Origin: Planctomycetota bacterium
GTDB taxonomy: Bacteria > Planctomycetota > UBA1135
Direction: 5' to 3'
NCBI GenBank assembly: GCA_027021325.1
Contig: JALUUN010000607.1
Location: 1-6,130, forward strand
DNA: 6,130 bases
The notes below the pieces were generated by a model. That model was not told the origin of the DNA. It did not search any database and saw only the letters and a program-made list of their open reading frames with translations. Positions 1 to 6,130 of the stretch are shown piece after piece (the stretch's first letter is position 1; every line of letters begins with the position of its first letter). Made by a program: the position numbers and the translations under genes.

Positions 1-3000
1 GGCGGCGGTTCCCGGGAGGAGGCCGGCGGCGAGCCTTCCTCTCTTCCCGATCTCGACCTGGACCTGCGTCTGCGCGGCGGCCGCATCCTGATCCACGACG
101 GAGACGGCGCCACCGAGATCGGCGACCTCCGCCTGGACCTGCGGATCCCGGGCCCGTCCCAGGAGATGCTCCTCGACCTGCAGGGCGTCGTCCGGGGCCC
201 GGCGGGGGAGCCTGCGCCCCTGCGCCTGGAGCTCCGCGCCGCCCTGCCGGAGGGCCGCCTGCAGCGTGATGGTCTCGCGGCCCGCCTGGATCTGGCCCTG
301 GAACACCTCGACCTCGAGGCCCTGGCCCCCGCGGCCCGGGCCGCCGGCGCCGCCGGGGCCCTGGAGGGCGCTCTGGACGGAAGCCTCAGCGCCCGTCTCG
401 AGCCCGAAAGCGGCCTCCAGGTCCGAAGCGCCTGGACCCTCGCCGGCCTCGCTGTCGTGCCCGCGGGCGGCGGCGAGCCTCTGCGCCTGGAGGAGGCCTC
501 GCTGCAGGGCGAGGCGGCCCTGGACCCCGCCGGCACGGGGACCCACCGCCTCGAGCTCCGCGCCTCCCCCGGTCTGACGGCGCAGCTCGAGGGCTCCACC
601 GAAGCCCTCTTCGGTGGCAGGCCCGGCGGCCGGACCCGCCTGCGCTGGGATGGCGACCTGCCGGCCCTGACCGCCTCCCTGGGCTCCTTCCTGCCCCTGC
701 GAGAGGGGGTGGTCCTCCAGGCGGGCGTTCTGGACGGGGATCTCCTCCTGGAACGCCGCCCGGGCGCGGACGCCTGGCGCGTCCAGGGCGAGGCCGGGGC
801 GCGGGGGATCGCCGCCGCCGGCGAGGGGGGCACAGCCCTGGACCTCGAGGGCGCCGGGGACTTGATCCTGCGCTGCGACGCTTCCTGGCAGGCCGGCGCC
901 CTGGAGATGCCGGTCCTGGAACTCGCCGCCGGTCCCCTCCAGGCCCGCGGGCGGGCCTCGTTCTCGGGGCTTGCAGCCGGCGATCCTGCCGCTCTTCAGG
1001 TGCGGGAGGGGAACCTGGAGTGGAGCGCCGACCTGGCGCGGCTCCAGCGTCTTGCCGACCGCCTCTTCGCCGCCGTCCCCTTCCGCCTGGATGGTGTCCT
1101 CGAGGGTGGCCTGGAGCTTCGCGACGGCACGGAGGCCGGCACCTTCGAACTTCGCTCGGAGGCGGTGGGCAACGGTCTGGTCCTCGGCGGGCTCGCCGGC
1201 ATGCAGGCCGGCGAGGTCTGCGGGCCCTTCTTCCTCGGTTTCGAGGCCGAGGCCACCGTGGCGCCCTTCGGCGCCGGCCGCAGCCTCCTGCGGCGCTGCC
1301 GCCTGGTCTCGGATCTCCTCGAGGCCGATCTCGGCGGCGAGGTCGTGGGTCTCCTGGAGCCCGAGCACCGCAGTGGGCGCCTCGCCCTGGACCTGCGCAT
1401 CCTCCTTCCCGAGGCGGCGCGGCTCCTGCGCGCCTGGGCGCCGGGCCTCGAACTCGAGGGCGATCCCCTTCGGCCCACCGCCCAGGTCGCCTTCGGCGGC
1501 GGCGGCTGGTCGGCCGTCGCTCGCCTGGAGGCCCCCTCCCTCCGCTACCGTTCCGGCGCCGGCCCCGAGGATTGGGAGGTGGCCCGGGCGACGGCCGCCC
1601 TGGACCTCGGTGTCGAGGAGGGAGGAGGCCCCCTGGTTCTGCGCAGCGCCCGTCTGTCGAGCGCCCGGATCACCGGCCCGGCCCTGACCCTGGAGGGATT
1701 GGAGGCCTCGGCCGGGGGCAGCCTGGCAGAGGACGGCTTCGCCCTGCACCTGGAAGGCGGCGGCGCGCGCCTGGTCCTCCCTGGCGCAGGCGAGAACCCC
1801 TCGGTCCAGGAGGATCTGGAATTCCTCTCCGACCTTGCGGGCGAGAAGGCGGCCGCCGGCACCCTGGTGCGCCTGGAGCGTCTGCGCCTGGCCCTGCCCT
1901 CCGGCGAGGCCCGTGCCTCTGGAGTCCTCGGTCCCTTCGGGGGCTCGGCCGGCTTTGCTGCCGACCTCGCCCTGGAGCTCCAGGCCGGAGTGGCGCGCCT
2001 CCTGCAGGACCTCGGCCCGGTCCTGCCCGCTCCGGGGGGCGGGCCATGGCAGGGCGGCGGGGATCTCCAGGGCCGGTGGACCCTGAAGGGTGAGGGCGGG
2101 CGCCTGAGCCTGGACGGGCGGGCGGCGCTCACCGACCTGGACCTGAGCGTCCCCCAGGAGGAGGCGCCCCCCTTCCGTCTGCAGGAGCCCGAACTCCGCT
2201 GGGAGCTCGCCAGCGAACTGGACGCCGACAGCCTCGATCTCGTGGTCGAGCGCTTCGCTCTGGAGGCGGGCTTCCTGGACGCCAGCTTCACGGGCCGGCT
2301 CCTCGGGATCCGGAGCGTCCTGCCGGGCCAGGGAACGGGGGCCTCGGTCCCCGATGAAGCTCTCCCCCCGGAGCTGCGCCTCGAGGGCCTCCACGGCGAA
2401 CTGCGCTATGTCCCCGAGGCCCTCGGGGCGCTCCTGGCCCCCTTCGCCCCGGACCTGCGTCTGGCCGGTGAGGCGGAGGAGGAACTGGTCTTCGACTTCG
2501 AGGGCCGCGCCGCCGACCTGGACCTGTGGTCCCTGTTGCGCGGCACCCGCGGCGAGGCGAAGGTCGGTCTCGCCTGGATCGAGGTTCCGGGCCTGCGCAC
2601 CCGGGGGAGCCTCGGACTGCGCCTGGACGGCGAGCGTGTGGAGGCGGACGGGACCCTCGACGCCAACGGCGGTGAGATCCTCTTGGATCTGGCCCTCGAC
2701 CTGCGCCCCGAGGCCTCGGAGGACGCGCCCTTCGCTTCGCGCCTGGGCCTGGAGGCCAGGGCGGTGGAGGCGAGCGCTCTGCTTTCCCCCCTGCTCTCCC
2801 GCATCCATCCGGCCCTGGCCACCGCCGCCGACGCTGGCAGCTCCGCCCTGGGCGGCGTCTTGGACCTGCGCCTCGACCTGGAGTACGACGGACCCCTGAC
2901 GCCGGAGGAGTTCGCCGGCGGCTTCGAGACCCTGCCGAAGCGCCCCTTCCGCGGCTCGGGGAGCCTCGCCCTGCAGGGGGCGCGCGTCCAGGGCTCGCCT

Positions 3001-3618
3001 CTCCTCGGGGAGTTGGTGAGCCGCCTCGGGGCCGACTCGGCCGCGGGCCTGGAACTGGAGCCTGTGAGCTTCCAGGTGGAGCGCGGCGAACTCGTCTACG
3101 AGAAGCCCCTGACCCTGCGCCTGGCCGGCGTCGAGACCCGGCTCTTCGGGCGCATGGGCCTGGACCAGGGCCTGCAGATGGAGTGGGAGGTGCCGGTGAC
3201 CCCGGAGCTGGTCCAGCGGTATTCCTTTCTCGGCTCGCTCCAGGGCCGGAGCCTGCGGGTGCCCCTGCGCGGCACGGTGACGGCTCCGGAACTGGCCTGG
3301 GACGAGGCCCTGGCCGGGCTTGCGAAGGAGGCCGTCCAGGGCCGCCTGGAAGAGGAGCTGGGCGGGCGCCTGCCCGGCGGGGTGGAGGAGGCTCTCGGCG
3401 GGCTCCTCGGCGGCGAGCGCAAGCCGCCGCCGGATCCGAAGGAGACCGAGGCCGCGGACTGGCTGCGGCGTGCCGACCTGCGCTGGAAGGAGGGCAAGAC
3501 GAAGCGCGCCGGGGTGCTCTACCGCAAGCTCCTGGACGAGTACGCCTCGACCGAGGTCGTGCGCCAGAATCGCGAACGCATCGAGGAGCGGGCCGCCGAA
3601 GGGGAGGGCGGCGCATGA
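1..3618 (+). CDS. AsmA-like (YhdP/TamB-type) envelope protein, 5'-truncated by window edge, with TPR-like C-terminal tail
   Basis: The frame is open from base 1 to the TGA at 3616-3618, giving 1205 residues. The ATG at 166 is only an internal Met: the 55 codons before it read as the same protein (Leu-Asp repeats, then a GGRILIHDGDG turn typical of AsmA-like segments), so the start and the expected N-terminal membrane anchor lie upstream. The protein is almost wholly alternating hydrophobic/polar short strands rich in LDL, LEL and LRL, as in the long grooved beta-sheet of AsmA-family proteins. Residues about 983-1097 resemble the AsmA-like C-terminal region (GSGSLALQGARVQGSPLLGE, then ERGELVYEKPLTLRL and RVPLRGTVTAPEL). 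Next comes a Gly/Leu/Glu amphipathic stretch (about 1102-1140), then a helical TPR-like unit (1153-1198). Family members such as YhdP, TamB and YdbH span the periplasm and help move phospholipid to the outer membrane. A similar role here is inferred from architecture; the individual family is not resolved. The gene is followed directly by an acetyltransferase with a 4-base overlap. Confidence 0.85.
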   Translation, partial: GGGSREEAGGEPSSLPDLDLDLRLRGGRILIHDGDGATEIGDLRLDLRIPGPSQEMLLDLQGVVRGPAGEPAPLRLELRAALPEGRLQRDGLAARLDLALEHLDLEALAPAARAAGAAGALEGALDGSLSARLEPESGLQVRSAWTLAGLAVVPAGGGEPLRLEEASLQGEAALDPAGTGTHRLELRASPGLTAQLEGSTEALFGGRPGGRTRLRWDGDLPALTASLGSFLPLREGVVLQAGVLDGDLLLERRPGADAWRVQGEAGARGIAAAGEGGTALDLEGAGDLILRCDASWQAGALEMPVLELAAGPLQARGRASFSGLAAGDPAALQVREGNLEWSADLARLQRLADRLFAAVPFRLDGVLEGGLELRDGTEAGTFELRSEAVGNGLVLGGLAGMQAGEVCGPFFLGFEAEATVAPFGAGRSLLRRCRLVSDLLEADLGGEVVGLLEPEHRSGRLALDLRILLPEAARLLRAWAPGLELEGDPLRPTAQVAFGGGGWSAVARLEAPSLRYRSGAGPEDWEVARATAALDLGVEEGGGPLVLRSARLSSARITGPALTLEGLEASAGGSLAEDGFALHLEGGGARLVLPGAGENPSVQEDLEFLSDLAGEKAAAGTLVRLERLRLALPSGEARASGVLGPFGGSAGFAADLALELQAGVARLLQDLGPVLPAPGGGPWQGGGDLQGRWTLKGEGGRLSLDGRAALTDLDLSVPQEEAPPFRLQEPELRWELASELDADSLDLVVERFALEAGFLDASFTGRLLGIRSVLPGQGTGASVPDEALPPELRLEGLHGELRYVPEALGALLAPFAPDLRLAGEAEEELVFDFEGRAADLDLWSLLRGTRGEAKVGLAWIEVPGLRTRGSLGLRLDGERVEADGTLDANGGEILLDLALDLRPEASEDAPFASRLGLEARAVEASALLSPLLSRIHPALATAADAGSSALGGVLDLRLDLEYDGPLTPEEFAGGFETLPKRPFRGSGSLALQGARVQGSPLLGELVSRLGADSAAGLELEPVSFQVERGELVYEKPLTLRLAGVETRLFGRMGLDQGLQMEWEVPVTPELVQRYSFLGSLQGRSLRVPLRGTVTAPELAWDEALAGLAKEAVQGRLEEELGGRLPGGVEEALGGLLGGERKPPPDPKETEAADWLRRADLRWKEGKTKRAGVLYRKLLDEYASTEVVRQNRERIEERAAEGEGGA
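3603..3607 (+). promoter_or_regulatory. Shine-Dalgarno for the acetyltransferase
   Basis: GGAGG lies inside the last codons of the AsmA-like gene, seven bases before the ATG at 3615. This spacing decides the start: the frame is open further upstream to about 3183, but only as a shadow of the AsmA-like gene, and the ATG at 3615 both follows a good ribosome site and begins the recognisable GNAT fold. Confidence 0.7.
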
Positions 3619-4121
3619 AGGAACTCCGTCTGCGCCGCGCCGGGCCGGCCGACCTCGAGGCCCTGGTGGACTTCAACGCCGCCATGGCGCGGGAGACCGA
3701 GGGCCGGGAGCTCGACCGCGGGCGCCTGCGCGCCGGGGTGAGGGCGGTCCTCGAGGACCCGGTGCGCGGCGTCTACTGGATCGCCGAGGACGTCACGGCC
3801 GAGCCGCCGCCGATCCTCGGTGCCCTCATGATCACGACCGAGTGGAGCGACTGGCGGAACGCCTGGTTCTGGTGGATCCAGAGCGTCTATGTCGTCCCCG
3901 AGGCCCGCGGACAGGGGGTCTACGCCGCCCTGCACCGCCGGGTCCGCGCCGAGGCCCGGAGTCGGCAGGATGTCTGCGGCCTGCGCCTCTACGTGGAGCG
4001 GGGGAACCGGCGCGCCGCCCGCGTCTACGAGCGCGAGGGCCTGTGCGAGAGCGCCTACCGCCTCTATGAGGAGGACTTCGTCCTCGGTGAAGGGGCGCCG
4101 GAGGTGGAGGAGGAGGGGTGA
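3615..4121 (+). CDS. GNAT-family N-acetyltransferase
   Basis: This 168-residue protein has the size and motif order of a single GNAT domain, which moves an acetyl group from acetyl-CoA to an amine; it is presumably cytoplasmic. The N-terminal strand and helix RLRRAGPADLEALVDFN (5-21) open the fold. A central beta block (68-94) contains WSDWRNAWFWWIQSVYV. It is followed by the acetyl-CoA pyrophosphate loop RGQGVY (98-103), in which the usual final Gly/Ala of RxxGxG/A is Tyr. The segment LRLYVERGN...A..VYEREGL (123-143) is the motif B region, with N131 and Tyr138, the position often used as general acid. The ETEG (27-30) and WRNAWFWW blocks recall a widespread bacterial GNAT subgroup whose substrate is, to my knowledge, undefined. 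The ATG overlaps the AsmA-like stop (ATGA) and the TGA overlaps the next GTG start (GTGA), suggesting coupled translation. The acidic EVEEEG end doubles as the next gene's ribosome site. The family call is firm; the substrate is unknown. Confidence 0.9.
   Translation: MKELRLRRAGPADLEALVDFNAAMARETEGRELDRGRLRAGVRAVLEDPVRGVYWIAEDVTAEPPPILGALMITTEWSDWRNAWFWWIQSVYVVPEARGQGVYAALHRRVRAEARSRQDVCGLRLYVERGNRRAARVYEREGLCESAYRLYEEDFVLGEGAPEVEEEG
4108..4116 (+). promoter_or_regulatory. Shine-Dalgarno for the double hydrolase, inside the acetyltransferase tail
   Basis: Two overlapping AGGAGG matches (4108-4113 and 4111-4116) sit just before the GTG at 4118; the first has a 4-base spacing. They are encoded by the EVEEEG tail of the acetyltransferase. 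No other in-frame ATG, GTG or TTG occurs before the hydrophobic export segment (the next is a GTG at residue 62), so this site supports GTG 4118 as the true start. Confidence 0.65.
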
Positions 4122-5977
4122 ACCGGACGTCCGGGGGTCGTTCCGTTCCGGCGCCGGGCCGGGGATGCGGATCTCCGGCGCCGGGCCGGCGGCGCGTCCG
4201 TCCGGCGGCGGTCCGGCGTCGGGGGCCCGGGCGGGGGGCGAGGTGGGTTCTCGTTCTCGTCGGGCTTGCGGCGGTCCTGCCCCTGGCCTGCGGCGGCGGC
4301 GTGGCGGAGCGGCCCCGTCCCTTCCTGGCCGACGCCGCCTACGGGCCGCATCCGCGCCAGGTCCTGGACCTGTGGCTGCCGGAACGGCCGCGGGAGGGCG
4401 GGCCGGCGCCGCTTCTCCTCTTCCTCCACGGCGGCGGCTTCCGCGCCAACGGCAAGGAAATGCTCTGGGCCTCCTTCCTGCGTTCCGCCCTGGAGCGGGG
4501 CATGGCGGTGGCCTCGGCGAACTACCGCTACTCGACGGAGGCGCCCTACCCGGCGCCCTTCCTGGACGCGGCGCGGGCCTTGCAGTGGCTGCGCTTCCAC
4601 GCGGCCGAACACGGCGTGGATCCGGAACGGGTGCTTTTGAGCGGCAACTCCGCCGGTGCGGGCATGGCGCTCTGGCTCGCCACCCGCGAGGACCTCGCCC
4701 TTCCGGACGCGCCGGATCCGGTGGCGCGCCAGAGCACGCGGCCGCAGGCGGTGGCGGTCTTCGAGGCCCAGACCTCCTACGACCCCTTCTGGTACGACGA
4801 GCACATCGGCGGCCGCACCACGGAGCACGACTTCTTCGACGACCTCTTTCCGGTGCCGCGGGAGCGCTGGGAGAGCCCCGAGGCGCGCGCCCTCTTCCGC
4901 GAGGCCTCGCCTCTGGAGCATCTCGGCCCCGGGGATGCGCCGGTCTTCTTCTTCTACGTGCACCGCGACCAGGAACTGCCGCCCGATGCCGACCCCCGCG
5001 CCGGCCTGCACCACCCGCGCTTCGGATTGCGCTTCGCCGAGCAGGCCCGCGAGGCCGGCGTCCCCTGCACGATCCGCTACCAGGACGAGTTCCGCGGACG
5101 GCCGGAGGTGGAGGAGGCCATGCTGGACTGGTTCCTGCAGATCGTCTCCCTGCCGCCGCCGGAGGCGGCGGACCTGCGCTACGGCGAGGGCGCACGGGAA
5201 CGCCTGGATCTGTGGCAGGGCCGGGGGCCGGCGCCGCGGCCCTTCGTCTTGTGGGCCCACCCGGGCGGCTTCAGCCATGGCGACAAACGCGAGATCCCGG
5301 TGGAACTCCTGGAGGGCCTGCTCGAAGCCGGCATCTCCGTCGCCTCCATGAACTACACCTTCACGACCGAGGAGCCCTATCCGCGGCCCATGGAGGACGG
5401 CCGCCGGGCCTGGGCCTTCCTGACCGGGCGTGCGGCGGAGCTGGGACTGGATCCGGAGCGGGGGGCGTGGAGCGGGAGTTCGGCGGGGAGCACCATTGCC
5501 CTCTGGAACGCTCTCCAGGAGTTCCCGGGCCTGCCGCGGGCGCGGGCGGTGGCGGTCTTCGAGGCCCAGACCAGCCTGGATCCGGAGTGGTACCGGCGCG
5601 AGGTCGGCGGGCGCACTGCCGAGCACCCTTTTCTCGTGCATTTCTACGGCGTGCCCCGGGAGGAGTGGCGGGGACCGGCGATCCGCCGGCGTATGGAGGA
5701 GGCGAGCGCCTTCACCCATCTCGACGCCGGGGACCCGCCGGTCTTCCTGGCCTACAGCCGGCCCGGCGGCGTCCTGGCGCCGGATGCGGGGCCGCGCCAG
5801 GGCATCCACCATCCGGTCTTCGGCGAGCGCTTCGAGGAGCGCTGCCGGGAACTCGGGGTCGCTTGTGTCCTCTGGACCCGGGAGTCGCCCGGCATGCCGG
5901 GGAACGCCGGAGCGGCGCGCCGGCGCCTGGTGGAGGAGGCGGTGGCCTTTCTGGAGGAGCACCTGCTTCGGGACTGA
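4118..5977 (+). CDS. Exported protein with two tandem alpha/beta-hydrolase (esterase/lipase-like) domains, possible lipoprotein
   Basis: The protein has 619 residues from a GTG start. Residues 1-42 are an unusually long Arg/Pro/Gly-rich basic leader. A hydrophobic segment (43-57) ending LPLAC at Cys58 and followed by GGG resembles a lipoprotein signal, but Pro at -3 is not a normal lipobox residue, so a plain membrane anchor or signal peptide is possible. Domain 1 (about 72-343) has HGGGF (104-108) and the serine elbow GNSAG with Ser178. Domain 2 (about 352-617) has HPGGF (381-385) and GSSAG with Ser455. Each unit begins YG(x6)LDLW. After the serine, both carry AVAVFEAQTS (211-220 and 477-486) and an HHP motif (298-300 and 564-566). 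Asp284 in domain 1 fits the usual acid position; domain 2 has Gly550 there. Neither half has a His in the usual C-terminal loop. Family members hydrolyse carboxylic esters, often on acylated sugars or lipids; activity here is not assured. The neighbours suggest an envelope location. Fold confidence is high; substrate is unknown. Confidence 0.88.
   Translation: MNRTSGGRSVPAPGRGCGSPAPGRRRVRPAAVRRRGPGRGARWVLVLVGLAAVLPLACGGGVAERPRPFLADAAYGPHPRQVLDLWLPERPREGGPAPLLLFLHGGGFRANGKEMLWASFLRSALERGMAVASANYRYSTEAPYPAPFLDAARALQWLRFHAAEHGVDPERVLLSGNSAGAGMALWLATREDLALPDAPDPVARQSTRPQAVAVFEAQTSYDPFWYDEHIGGRTTEHDFFDDLFPVPRERWESPEARALFREASPLEHLGPGDAPVFFFYVHRDQELPPDADPRAGLHHPRFGLRFAEQAREAGVPCTIRYQDEFRGRPEVEEAMLDWFLQIVSLPPPEAADLRYGEGARERLDLWQGRGPAPRPFVLWAHPGGFSHGDKREIPVELLEGLLEAGISVASMNYTFTTEEPYPRPMEDGRRAWAFLTGRAAELGLDPERGAWSGSSAGSTIALWNALQEFPGLPRARAVAVFEAQTSLDPEWYRREVGGRTAEHPFLVHFYGVPREEWRGPAIRRRMEEASAFTHLDAGDPPVFLAYSRPGGVLAPDAGPRQGIHHPVFGERFEERCRELGVACVLWTRESPGMPGNAGAARRRLVEEAVAFLEEHLLRD
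4147..4189 (+). repeat. 16-bp direct repeat of a GC palindrome, possible hairpin near the start codon
   Basis: TCCGGCGCCGGGCCGG occurs at 4147-4162 and again at 4174-4189, exactly 27 bases (nine codons) apart, giving PAPGR twice in the leader peptide. The core CCGGCGCCGG is its own reverse complement, so 4148-4157 can pair with 4175-4184 as a 10-bp stem with a 17-base loop. It lies 30 bases after the GTG start of the double hydrolase. A role in slowing translation or transcription is possible, but in DNA this GC-rich such repeats also arise by chance or slippage. Confidence 0.5.
4331..5968 (+). repeat. Tandem duplication of the alpha/beta-hydrolase domain (two diverged copies)
   Basis: Copy 1 spans about 4331-5146 and copy 2 about 5171-5968. 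Landmarks repeat in order: the YG...LDLW start, HxGGF, VASxNY, the serine elbow, AVAVFEAQTS, GGRTxEH and HHP. The offset is about 277-280 residues up to the serine and 266 after it, because copy 1 has about 11 extra residues near 190-207. A 28-base stretch is identical between the copies (4747-4774 and 5545-5572). This indicates an internal gene duplication, or fusion of two adjacent paralogues, followed by divergence. Confidence 0.85.
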
Positions 5978-6130
5978 GGGCGTCGCGGCGCCGGTACGCA
6001 GTCTCGGGCGGGCAGTCTGGCGACCCGGCCGGCCGTGCGCCGCCGACCAGGAGGGTTCGGCCCGGGCTTCTGTCCCGGTGCGCTCCTGTGGGCTTGTTCG
6101 GGCACACCTGTTGCGGCGCGCCTGTCCCGG
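5978..6130. other. Non-coding tail after the operon
   Basis: These 153 bases follow the stop of the double hydrolase. I see no ATG on the plus strand and no convincing gene start. An AGGAGG at 6049-6054 has no start codon at a useful distance. A weak 5-bp inverted repeat (CCGGG 6062-6066, CCCGG 6074-6078) has no T-run after it, so I do not call a terminator. T is somewhat more frequent here than in the genes, in keeping with intergenic DNA. Confidence 0.5.

Noticed and set aside
166..168. ATG at 166 as the start of the AsmA-like gene
   Set aside because: The frame is open back to base 1, and the 55 upstream codons encode a typical AsmA-like segment with LDLDLRLRGG; the true start is outside the window.
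3183..3614. Upstream extension of the acetyltransferase frame
   Set aside because: This part is a Gly/Arg/Ala-rich shadow of the AsmA-like gene; the GNAT fold and ribosome site begin at 3603-3615.
2288..3685. Minus-strand open frame of 465 codons opposite the AsmA-like gene
   Set aside because: Arg/Pro/Ser-rich translation without domain character; the plus strand carries the coherent beta-repeat protein.
3519..5195. Minus-strand open frame of 558 codons spanning all of the acetyltransferase and parts of both neighbouring genes
   Set aside because: It crosses two well-supported plus-strand gene junctions and its product is low-complexity Arg/Pro/Gly; a shadow of high GC.
4064..5962. Long minus-strand open frame (632 codons) opposite the double hydrolase
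   Set aside because: The plus strand has clear hydrolase motifs. The reverse product is Arg/Pro/Gly/His-rich with no recognisable domain, as expected from a GC-rich gene read backwards.
6062..6078. Inverted repeat as an intrinsic terminator
   Set aside because: Only five base pairs and no following T-run.
6035..6130. Possible GTG-started gene running off the right edge
   Set aside because: No ribosome site before the GTG and a short, unremarkable Gly/Arg/Pro-rich translation.

Overview
This is a very GC-rich stretch (by eye well above 70% G+C, with G or C in nearly every third codon position). It holds three co-directional plus-strand genes packed end to end with no spacer. The reading frame of the first gene is open at base 1, so its start lies outside the window. 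No RNA gene, insertion sequence, CRISPR array, attachment site or replication origin is visible.

Layout: (1) bases 1-3618 encode the C-terminal 1205 residues of a very long, Leu/Asp/Glu-rich, beta-repeat protein of the AsmA/YhdP/TamB type. These are envelope proteins of the bridge-like lipid-transfer class. This copy carries an extra TPR-like helical tail. (2) Bases 3615-4121 encode a 168-residue GNAT N-acetyltransferase whose start overlaps the previous stop (ATGA). (3) Bases 4118-5977 encode a 619-residue exported or lipid-anchored protein made of two tandem alpha/beta-hydrolase (esterase/lipase type) domains. Its GTG start overlaps the acetyltransferase stop (GTGA). (4) Bases 5978-6130 are a short non-coding tail.

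The two 4-base stop/start overlaps, each preceded by a purine-rich Shine-Dalgarno sequence inside the upstream gene, point to one translationally coupled operon. Both the AsmA-like protein and the duplicated hydrolase should act in or at the envelope, and the AsmA-like family implies a diderm (two-membrane) bacterium. The high GC, the AsmA-like architecture with a TPR-like tail, and a hydrolase with HHP motifs fit an environmental Planctomycetota-like or similar high-GC Gram-negative lineage. That placement is inference from gene style and not proven here. A common pathway for the three genes is not evident; an envelope lipid or ester role is only a guess.

The most interesting item is the double hydrolase. 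Both halves keep the oxyanion-type HxGGF motif and the GxSxG serine elbow, and both lack a histidine at the usual C-terminal position. Both share a gap-free conserved block with an Asp and an HHP motif, and the second half has also lost the usual acid. I do not see a clear, complete, previously undescribed defence or mobile system.
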